Of a DNA stretch of 15,580 nucleotides, positions 1 through 6,674 are shown one piece after another. This stretch comes from CAYSCX01 sp964429575 (lineage in GTDB: Bacteria > Desulfobacterota > Binatia > Binatales > Binataceae): contig CAYSCX010000047.1 of the NCBI GenBank assembly GCA_964429575.1, positions 1 to 15,580 on the forward strand, written 5' to 3'. The notes beneath the pieces were generated by a model. That model worked only from the letters and a program-made list of their open reading frames with translations, was not told the DNA's origin and searched no databases. Each line of letters starts with the position of its first letter. Position 1 is the first letter of the stretch. The position numbers and the translations under genes were made by a program.

Positions 1-636
<636 letters not shown>

Positions 637-808
637 AGCTCAGTGTCACCACCGATCGCGCGCCGGCTATGGCAACGCAACCGGGTGGACTGACCGCTAT
701 CTCAAATGAATCGGACAGGCTCGAGATCTCTTCCAAGACCCCCGCCGCCCGAAAAGGCATGCACTACTATTCAGTTTTCAAAGACCGGCCCGTTTGAGGC
801 GAAAGGTC
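637..808 (-). other. 16S rRNA precursor leader
   Basis: Transcribed leader between the predicted rRNA transcription start (about 802) and the mature 16S 5' end (about 636). It contains the boxA-like site at 771-786. Otherwise it shows no credible coding sequence. One half of the RNase III processing stem would be expected here, but its partner lies 3' of 16S, outside the window. Open frames across this stretch are chance readings of rRNA-type sequence. Confidence 0.7.
771..786 (-). promoter_or_regulatory. boxA-like rRNA antitermination site
   Basis: The minus strand reads GGTCTTTGAAAACTGA. This closely matches the Gram-positive-type rRNA boxA (TGTTCTTTGAAAACT) and shares the TCTTT core of the E. 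coli boxA. BoxA in nascent rRNA recruits NusB/NusE and suppresses premature Rho termination. Its place just downstream of the rRNA promoter and before 16S fits that role. Function is inferred from sequence and position. Confidence 0.7.
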
Positions 809-837
809 AATCTACCGGTCCCCGTAACCGGTGTCAA
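809..837 (-). promoter_or_regulatory. sigma-70 promoter of the rRNA operon
   Basis: On the minus strand a perfect -35 TTGACA (832-837) is followed after exactly 17 bases by TAGATT (809-814), which matches four of six -10 positions. The predicted start is near 802, followed about 15-30 bases later by boxA and then 16S. No A/T-rich UP element is obvious upstream. This is the best promoter in the window. Confidence 0.75.
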
Positions 838-934
838 CCGCGCGCGCCGAAAATCGCGCGGAAAGCCGCCGGATGTGCAAATCTCGCGCATTGCCTTTGC
901 CCACGATTGCCCGAATCTGGCGGCGTGCGCCCAC

Positions 935-963
935 TTAACATTTCGTAGGTTCACTGCTACGAT
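935..963 (+). promoter_or_regulatory. candidate promoter for the small ORF, with nested inverted repeats
   Basis: TTAACA (935-940, five of six -35 bases) is separated by 17 bases from TACGAT (958-963, four of six -10 bases), giving a predicted start near 970. The element carries CGTAG (944-948) facing CTACG (957-961). CTAC also faces GTAG (966-969), within GCTACgatttGTAGC (956-970). These arms overlap the -10, so they could be an operator. It diverges from the rRNA promoter, whose -35 lies about 100 bp away. It is sequence-only evidence. Confidence 0.4.
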
Positions 964-974
964 TTGTAGCTCAA

Positions 975-994
975 GGCCGCGGGGACTCGCGGCC
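975..994 (+). other. strong GC hairpin in the 5' UTR of the small ORF
   Basis: GGCCGCG (975-981) and CGCGGCC (988-994) form a perfect 7-bp stem with a 6-base loop. A second, weaker hairpin GCCGG/CCGGC follows at 998-1012, and an alternative GGACG/CGTCC pairing spans 1001-1021. No T-run follows on either strand, so an intrinsic terminator is unlikely. In the predicted mRNA these structures sit between the start site (about 970) and the ATG at 1045. Confidence 0.4.
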
Positions 995-1044
995 AAAGCC
1001 GGACGGGCCGGCGGCTCGTCCGCAGCGCACGATTCAGGGGGCGT

Positions 1045-1188
1045 ATGAGGACTTTTCTCAGCTCAGCGTCTTTCGCGGCAGGCATCTATTGGATCCTGAG
1101 CCACGAACGGTCGTCAGAGATATGGATCGCCGTCGCGCTGATCGGATTTGGTTTGTTGGCCGAAATCCTGCGCCGCGACGCCGCTTGA
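1045..1188 (+). CDS. candidate 47-residue small membrane protein, unknown function
   Basis: I do not recognise this protein. The ORF encodes 47 residues beginning MRTFLSSASF and ending ILRRDAA. It has two hydrophobic stretches, about residues 8-18 (short) and 26-41 (WIAVALIGFGLLAEIL), followed by two arginines that would favour a cytoplasmic C-terminus. One membrane segment is likely. A purine-rich GGGGG (1036-1040) lies four bases before the ATG, and a decent promoter is found at 935-963. It sits between the divergent rRNA promoter and the convergent end of the MFS gene. Reading frames arise easily in GC-rich DNA, so coding status rests on the promoter, the ribosome site and the hydrophobic pattern only. 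Confidence 0.4.
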   Translation: MRTFLSSASFAAGIYWILSHERSSEIWIAVALIGFGLLAEILRRDAA

Positions 1189-1224
1189 TGCGGTTACGAA
1201 GCGAAGCCTGACGAGCGCGCAGTT

Positions 1225-2460
1225 TTACGCGAGCCGCCGCCGCAAAGCGCGCGGTTCGACCGCCGCGAAGTACACCGCGGCGACGAAGGCGAGCGACCCC
1301 GATGCGATGAACATCGGGGCATAACCGAACAGCCCCGCAAACACACCCAACAAATACGGACCCGCCATTATTCCCGCATCGTAGAGCGATGTGTAAACGC
1401 TCGACGATCGACCCATCGCGTTGTCCTGTGTGCGTCCGATCACCAGCGCGCTCAACGAAGGATACAGCAGCCCGTGGCCGACGCCGCCAATCACTGCCGC
1501 GACATCGAGCATCCACGGAACCGATGCCGCCGCGATCAGCCCGAGGCCTATCGATAACACGACCAGCGATGGAAGCACGAGGCGCTGCGGTCCCAAACGA
1601 TCGATGAACCGTCCGCCGAACAGGCGCAGAAGTACCGCTGCAATGCTGTAGAGCGCGAAATACCAGCCGACCCGCGCAATCCCGGCGTGGTAAGCGTACG
1701 GCGCTACGAAGCTGACGCGCGCCGACAGCGATAGCGAAAAAAGAAACGTCACGATCCAGAGCGGTGCCAGCGTGCGATCGAACAGCACACTTGCGTAGCT
1801 AACGCCGGGCGGCGCGGGCTGATCGCCCAGATGATGCGCCGGGCGATCGTCGGGGAGCATCGTGGTAGCAATCACGCCGGCAACCGTCAGGCAGATTGCG
1901 AGCGCGAAGAACGCGTGGAAGCCCCACCGTCGGATGAGAACCTCGCCAAGCAACGGCGTGATCGCCGCCGGTCCCATCCCGCACAGACTGAAGGTCGCCA
2001 TGCCCTCGCCTTCGCGCCCACGGGGCAACAGGTCATAGACCATCGCGAATAATGCGACGCGCGCCGTGCCCTCGAAGGCGCCTTGAAGTGCGCGAACCGC
2101 GTACAGGCGCCAGCCGAGCGATTCCGTCGGGATGTACATCGCCATCGCGAACGCGTTGAGGATGAGAAACACGAGCGCGACCTGCTTGCAGCCGCGCCGA
2201 TCGATCAGCACGCCAACGCCGGGACGCACCGCGAGCGCGGCGAGCGAGCCCGTCCCGACCACTGCGCCGATAACGCTCGCTCCGCCGCCGAGCTGAACAA
2301 TCCAAAGTGGAAACAAGACAAACAGATTTGCCCCAGAGTTGAGCGCAAAGCTCGCCGCGAAGACCAGCCAGAAGTCGCGGCTGTAGATGCTCGGTTCCGG
2401 CAGACCGTTCGGTTCGGACGCCGCCTGCGGCTGGGTCTCGCGTGTCGCCGCCCCGCTCAT
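1225..2460 (-). CDS. major facilitator superfamily (MFS) transporter
   Basis: A 411-residue polytopic inner-membrane carrier of typical MFS length, expected to have 12 membrane helices in two six-helix halves. After a hydrophilic N-terminal tail (about 28 residues), helix 1 begins near FWLVFAASFAL. The loop 2-3 signature is seen as GVLIDRRGCKQ (residues 83-93), and its counterpart in the second half as GGRFIDRLGPQR (282-293). A hydrophilic central loop lies near residues 203-222. The substrate cannot be told from sequence; proton-coupled efflux of small molecules is the common role in this type. The ATG at 2458-2460 has no clear Shine-Dalgarno site. The gene lies 182 bp downstream of the RskA-like gene on the same strand and converges on the small ORF 36 bp away. 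No terminator hairpin is evident in that gap. Confidence 0.9.
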   Translation of the reverse strand: MSGAATRETQPQAASEPNGLPEPSIYSRDFWLVFAASFALNSGANLFVLFPLWIVQLGGGASVIGAVVGTGSLAALAVRPGVGVLIDRRGCKQVALVFLILNAFAMAMYIPTESLGWRLYAVRALQGAFEGTARVALFAMVYDLLPRGREGEGMATFSLCGMGPAAITPLLGEVLIRRWGFHAFFALAICLTVAGVIATTMLPDDRPAHHLGDQPAPPGVSYASVLFDRTLAPLWIVTFLFSLSLSARVSFVAPYAYHAGIARVGWYFALYSIAAVLLRLFGGRFIDRLGPQRLVLPSLVVLSIGLGLIAAASVPWMLDVAAVIGGVGHGLLYPSLSALVIGRTQDNAMGRSSSVYTSLYDAGIMAGPYLLGVFAGLFGYAPMFIASGSLAFVAAVYFAAVEPRALRRRLA

Positions 2461-2642
2461 CGGGCGAAGCGGACGTATGTGATGAGCTTCATCGAGCTGA
2501 CTTTCAATCCGGCCGCATGGACGCGGACGCGCAAGTCACCTGATCACCGATAACTCCCCGAGGATAGCGGGCGTGGACGAGCGAATGAAGCAGATGTCCG
2601 AAAATTGCTGCGACGGTCGCGGACCAACGGGTGCCGGCGCGC

Positions 2643-3290
2643 TCAGGGCGCGGCCGCGCACTTGAGTTCGGCGGGCCCCGATGGGCGCGACGCGGTGGCG
2701 TCGGACTCGAGCGTCACCACGCAGCCGCGCACCGATTTGGCATCGGGCGCAAGAGTGCTCGATACCGATACCTCTCCGTCGGTGCCGGCTCTGAATTCCG
2801 CTCCCTTTACGAATTTGCCGGCGCGATGCTGCCACCAGAGCACGTACAGCTTACCCTCCGGCGACGGTGGGATACCTGTCATTTGCACCAATGCACCGCC
2901 GGCCGACTCGCTGATCGCGATCATTCCCGCCGCCTGGCTCGCCCCCTCGGCCGCGACCAACTGCATCCGGCGCAAGTCCGATGAGAACAGCATGCGCGCG
3001 AGATCTGCCCTCGCGAGCGTTCGACTTCGGATCTCATTCGCACGACGTTCGGCGCGGTCGAGTTCGCGGTTGAGCTTGCGAATCGTCAGCGTGTGGCTGT
3101 CGGAGCGCTTGCGATACCGTTGCGTTCGCAGGGCCAGCTCCGAAGAGAACTCGACCGCCACGATCGCACTCCCGACCGCAAACGCGACGGCCATTCCCGC
3201 GACTGCCTGCCAGAACCTCGCGCGTGTCCAAAACCGCGAGCCACCGGTCGGCTGGCTGGCATCCTTTGGCTCCTGGTCTTGAACCGTCAC
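2643..3290 (-). CDS. membrane-anchored RskA C-terminal-like (anti-sigma-K type) domain protein
   Basis: A 215-residue protein starting at GTG (3288-3290), with GGGGAT about nine bases upstream. Layout: a short cytoplasmic tail (1-26), one membrane helix (about 27-47), an arginine- and glutamate-rich coiled-coil stretch (about 53-100), then an extracytoplasmic domain (about 108-212). That domain carries the RskA-C pattern: KLYVLWWQ (147-154), DGEVSVSS (171-178), VVTLES (191-196) and a terminal RPSGPAEL (202-209). In RskA, an N-terminal zinc-finger region binds the sigma factor. Here there is no such region and no Cys/His motif. No ECF sigma gene lies nearby. It may therefore act as a stand-alone sensor or envelope protein rather than as a true anti-sigma factor. 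The domain call is by pattern recognition; the role is unknown. Confidence 0.7.
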   Translation of the reverse strand: MTVQDQEPKDASQPTGGSRFWTRARFWQAVAGMAVAFAVGSAIVAVEFSSELALRTQRYRKRSDSHTLTIRKLNRELDRAERRANEIRSRTLARADLARMLFSSDLRRMQLVAAEGASQAAGMIAISESAGGALVQMTGIPPSPEGKLYVLWWQHRAGKFVKGAEFRAGTDGEVSVSSTLAPDAKSVRGCVVTLESDATASRPSGPAELKCAAAP

Positions 3291-3523
3291 GCCCGAGATC
3301 CCCGCAGCCGCAGAGAGACGGCAGCGCCGGCCGCCCCTCCCCGCCGTTGGAGAGTAGGTCTGCTGGCCAATATGGGCAAGTCGGCGGAGGCTATCGGCGC
3401 TGTCCGAACTAGGACACCAAGGGCGGGATATTACCGCAGCGATTGTTGAAGGCTAGCCGTCAGGGCGCAAACTCGTTTAGAAGACACTTAGACCAGATTC
3501 GTCTGAACAAACGGAGAAAGAAC

Positions 3524-3886
3524 ATGGCGGACGCAAGAAAATACACGGGGGGCTGTCATTGCGGCAAAGTTCGATTCGAAGTGACGGCGGATTTGAGCCG
3601 AGGAGTCATGGAGTGCAATTGCTCGATGTGCTCCAAGACCGGTGCCCTAGGGGCATTCGCGCCGGCCGACCAGTTCAAGCTCTTGTCTGGCGAAGACGTT
3701 ATTGCCGACTACCAGTTCGGCAAGAAGAACATTCACCATCTCTTCTGCCGGGTTTGTGGGGTCCGATCGTTCAGCCGCGGCGTGACACCGGACGGTCGAG
3801 AGATGCGCGGCATCAATGTTCGCTGTATAGATGGCGTGGATATTTCCGCTCTCACCATCAACGATTTCGACGGGCGCAGCTTATAG
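3524..3886 (+). CDS. GFA-family zinc protein (glutathione-dependent formaldehyde-activating enzyme/CENP-V fold)
   Basis: 120 residues, a usual length for the family. Family cysteines are all present: CHC (11-13), CNCSMC (31-36) and CRVC (75-78), with the FCRVCG block following HHL. These cysteines bind zinc. The founding member speeds S-hydroxymethylglutathione formation from formaldehyde, but most homologues, including this one, have no assigned reaction. The start at 3524 is preferred over upstream in-frame codons because GGAGAAAG sits just ahead of it and homology begins about eight residues in. Codon use is less GC-biased than in the neighbours (AGA, CTA, GTT, ATT, TGT appear), and the flanking DNA is also more A/T-rich, which may hint at acquisition. 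It is divergent from the RskA-like gene across 233 bp in which I see no convincing promoter. Confidence 0.88.
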   Translation: MADARKYTGGCHCGKVRFEVTADLSRGVMECNCSMCSKTGALGAFAPADQFKLLSGEDVIADYQFGKKNIHHLFCRVCGVRSFSRGVTPDGREMRGINVRCIDGVDISALTINDFDGRSL

Positions 3887-4138
3887 GCCGTTGCTTACGG
3901 AATGAATCGGAGACTTTCGCCAAAAGCAACCTGAATTGCGCACTGCCCCCGATGCGCCACGAATCGAAGAAAAATGCTCGCGGACACCCGCGTCGCATCC
4001 GACGATCCGCGACTCAAGGAAAATTGTGACATTCTCACCCTGAAACTCGAAACTCACGGGAGATTTAGGACAGCGCCGGTGGCTAAGACCCCGACTTTGT
4101 TGACAAGTTGCTTTCCGATAAGGTTTGGGGCTCTGACG

Positions 4139-5194
4139 ATGGAAAAGATCCAAGATCTGCATGTACGAACGATAGAGCCGCTGATTGCGCCGCGGATCCT
4201 CAAGGCCGAGTTCCCGGCGGATGAGGCCACCGTCAAGACGGTGGTCGAGGCGCGCGAAACGATCCGCGCCATCTTGAAGGGCCGCGACCCGCGCCTGCTT
4301 TGTATCGTCGGACCCTGCTCGATTCACGACGCCACGGCCGCGCTCGACTATGCCAAGCGGCTGAGCGACCTTGCACCACGCCTGGCGGAGCGCATGTACG
4401 TCGTGATGCGGGTGTACTTCGAAAAGCCGCGCACGACCGTCGGCTGGAAGGGCCTCATCAACGACCCGCACATGGACGACAGTTGCGACGTGCGCGAGGG
4501 ACTCCGCATCGCGCGCCGCCTGCTGCTCGATATCAACCGGCTCGCTGTCGCAGCAGCGACCGAGCTGCTCGACCCCATCACGCCGCAATACATCGCGGAC
4601 CTGATTTCATGGGCGGCGATCGGAGCGCGCACTACCGAGTCGCAGACCCATCGCGAGATGGCAAGCGGCCTTTCGATGCCGGTCGGCTTCAAGAACAACA
4701 CCGACGGCAACCTGCAGGTCGCAATCAACGCGGTCGAGTCCGCGCGCCATCCGCATTCTTTCCTCGGCATCACGCAGGATGGCGTCTCAGGCGTGGTGCG
4801 CACCAGCGGCAATCCCGACACGCACATCGTGCTGCGCGGCGGCAAGACGCCAAACTATGGCTCGGCGAACATCGGCGAGTGCGTCGATCTGATGGCCAAG
4901 GCCGGCCTGGAGCCGCGCGTGGTCGTCGATTGCTCGCATGCACAGACCGGCAAGGATTTCCGAAAGCAGCCCGATGTACTACAAGCGTTGGTCGATCAGA
5001 TTCGCGCCGGCAGCGACGCGGTCATGGGCGTGATGGTCGAGAGCAACCTCAATGCGGGCGCGCAAAAGCCCAACCCCGATCGCTCCAAGCTGGCCTACGG
5101 CGTGTCAGTCACCGACCCGTGCATCGACTGGCCGACGACCGAGCGCTGCCTGCTCGAGTCGCACGCCGCGCTCGCCTCGCGACAGGCGGCGTAG
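4139..5194 (+). CDS. aroF: 3-deoxy-7-phosphoheptulonate (DAHP) synthase, type I, AroF/AroG class
   Basis: Catalyses phosphoenolpyruvate plus erythrose 4-phosphate to DAHP, the first step of the shikimate pathway, in the cytoplasm. 351 residues from ATG 4139, close to E. coli AroG (350) and AroF (356). Signature blocks include GPCSIHD (58-64), FEKPRTTVGWKGLINDP (94-110), ARTTESQTHRE (163-173) and PVGFKNNTDG (181-190). Metal ligands align as Cys60, His267, Glu301 and Asp326. Wording such as HREMASGLSMPVG and YGVSVTD is nearer to AroF (tyrosine-inhibited) than to AroG, so aroF is my best symbol; the true effector is not shown. An in-frame ATG at 3974 would add 55 unrelated residues and was rejected because homology starts at MEKIQDLHV. 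A 252-bp gap separates it from the GFA gene. It converges on pncB 24 bp away. Confidence 0.95.
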   Translation: MEKIQDLHVRTIEPLIAPRILKAEFPADEATVKTVVEARETIRAILKGRDPRLLCIVGPCSIHDATAALDYAKRLSDLAPRLAERMYVVMRVYFEKPRTTVGWKGLINDPHMDDSCDVREGLRIARRLLLDINRLAVAAATELLDPITPQYIADLISWAAIGARTTESQTHREMASGLSMPVGFKNNTDGNLQVAINAVESARHPHSFLGITQDGVSGVVRTSGNPDTHIVLRGGKTPNYGSANIGECVDLMAKAGLEPRVVVDCSHAQTGKDFRKQPDVLQALVDQIRAGSDAVMGVMVESNLNAGAQKPNPDRSKLAYGVSVTDPCIDWPTTERCLLESHAALASRQAA

Positions 5195-5218
5195 CTCCGA
5201 ACCGATTCTTCGTCGCGC

Positions 5219-6622
5219 CTATTCCTGGCGGGTTTCCGCGCGCAGCTTCTCGCTGATGATCATCGCGCCCAGCGCCGCGGTGTGCCGCACCGGGTACTCG
5301 GCGGGCTTGCGAATCGACTTGTGGCGTCCGTCGAGCGTCGCAAATCCTTCCATGAACCGTTCGCGCGCCTGCGCGAGCGGGCGCGCCGGCGCGACGCGCT
5401 TCCCTCCCTGCATCTGCACTTCGAGCAACGATGTGACCTTGGCGGGCGCGGGCTTGAACTCGCGCGCGACCGTCGTCGCGCTCTCATCCAGGAGTCCCAC
5501 CAGATCGGCGTAGCCACTGCCAGCCGGATTCGCGGCGCGAAATACCTGCTTGCGACCCGGCATCGAGACTTTCGCGGTCGACGTCTTGATGCGCGGGGTG
5601 CCCTTGTACTCGGTGAGTTTGTAAGTGAAGTCTCCCGCCGGCGCATCGTCGCTTACTGCGAGCGCGGTGCCGACCCCGAACGCGTCGATGGGCGCGCCCG
5701 CCTCGATGAGTTCCGCGATGCGATACTCGTCGAGATTGCCGCTCGCGAAAATCGCCGTGTCGTGCAGACCCGCGTCGTCGAGCACGCGGCGCGTATGCCA
5801 GGCCAGCTCGAATATGTCGCCGCTGTCGAGCCTCACCCCGCGCAGGTGAAGGCCCTTCTGCTTGAGCCGCTTGCCGATCTCGGCCGCAATCTGCACCCCT
5901 CGCATGGTGTCGTAAGTATCCACCAGCAGCGTGCTCAGGTCCGGGAAGCTCTCGACGAAGTGTTCGAACGCCTCGCGCTCATTATCGTGCGCCATGACGT
6001 AGCTGTGGGTCATGGTGCCGAACACCGGAACGCCGTAGCGCTTGCCCGCGAGCACGTTGGAGGTGCCGTGAAATCCGCACAGGTAGCTCGAGCGCGCCAC
6101 CGTCATGCCGGCATCTGCGCCTTGCGAGCGGCGGAGTCCGAAATCGACCAAGCGGCGGCCGCCCGCCACCGAGAAACATCGTGCGGCCTTCGCCGCGCAC
6201 AGCGATGCGAACCCAATCTGATTCAGAACGAGCGGTTCGACAAGCTGCGCCTCGACGATCGGCGCGTGAATCTCGACCACCGGCTCTCCCGCGAAAAAGA
6301 TCGTGCCTTCCGGCATTGCGCGCACTTCGCCGGTGAATCTGAGGTTCGAAAGATGGTCGAGGAACGCGGGCTTGAAGAGCTTGAGCGATTCGAGGTGCGC
6401 GATCGCCGCGTCGTCGAAGCGAAATTCCTCGAGAATTTCGAGCACGCGTTCGAGTCCCGCCGCGACCAGGTAGCCTCGGTTGGGCGGCATGCGGCGCGTC
6501 GCAACTTCAAACGTCGCGATATCAGTGAACCCGTGCTCGTGGAGACTCGCCGTGACGGTAAGTTGGTAGAGATCCGTCAGCAGGGGAACTTCGCTCTGCA
6601 TCAGTTGGATATCTGCAGTCAT
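5219..6622 (-). CDS. pncB: nicotinate phosphoribosyltransferase
   Basis: Converts nicotinate, PRPP and ATP to nicotinate mononucleotide in NAD salvage. 467 residues from the ATG at 6620-6622. Family blocks are LTDLYQLT (15-22), FGLRRSQGAD (161-170), FHGTSNVLAG (184-193), GTMTHSYVMAH (202-212), VDTYDT (234-239), RLDSGD (264-269) and FGVGTALAVS further on. His206 lines up with the histidine that is phosphorylated in the bacterial enzyme. A purine-rich AAGGGAAA lies 8-15 bases upstream. A longer in-frame start (6739) would overlap the upstream gene and add an arginine-rich, unconserved tail, so it was rejected. Third gene of the hsp20 - Lon-like - pncB operon, starting 52 bp after the protease stop codon. 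A 1.5-kb frame on the opposite strand is a GC-bias shadow. Confidence 0.96.
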   Translation of the reverse strand: MTADIQLMQSEVPLLTDLYQLTVTASLHEHGFTDIATFEVATRRMPPNRGYLVAAGLERVLEILEEFRFDDAAIAHLESLKLFKPAFLDHLSNLRFTGEVRAMPEGTIFFAGEPVVEIHAPIVEAQLVEPLVLNQIGFASLCAAKAARCFSVAGGRRLVDFGLRRSQGADAGMTVARSSYLCGFHGTSNVLAGKRYGVPVFGTMTHSYVMAHDNEREAFEHFVESFPDLSTLLVDTYDTMRGVQIAAEIGKRLKQKGLHLRGVRLDSGDIFELAWHTRRVLDDAGLHDTAIFASGNLDEYRIAELIEAGAPIDAFGVGTALAVSDDAPAGDFTYKLTEYKGTPRIKTSTAKVSMPGRKQVFRAANPAGSGYADLVGLLDESATTVAREFKPAPAKVTSLLEVQMQGGKRVAPARPLAQARERFMEGFATLDGRHKSIRKPAEYPVRHTAALGAMIISEKLRAETRQE

Positions 6623-6674
6623 CGGCTGGTTTCCCTTGCTCTGGCTCGAATCGCGGAATGGCCCGGCTGGACGG

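Noticed and set aside
956..994. A tRNA-like start (GTAGCTCA resembling a D-arm)
   Set aside because: No matching D-stem closure, anticodon arm or T-arm (GTTCGA) follows; it is better explained as promoter repeats and a hairpin.
4100..4128. A perfect TTGACA upstream of the DAHP synthase gene
   Set aside because: No acceptable -10 hexamer lies 15-19 bases downstream, so I do not call a promoter.
3974..4138. A 55-residue N-terminal extension of DAHP synthase, or an aromatic-rich leader peptide
   Set aside because: Homology to AroF/AroG starts at the ATG at 4139, and the extension has no run of Phe, Tyr or Trp codons as an attenuator peptide would.
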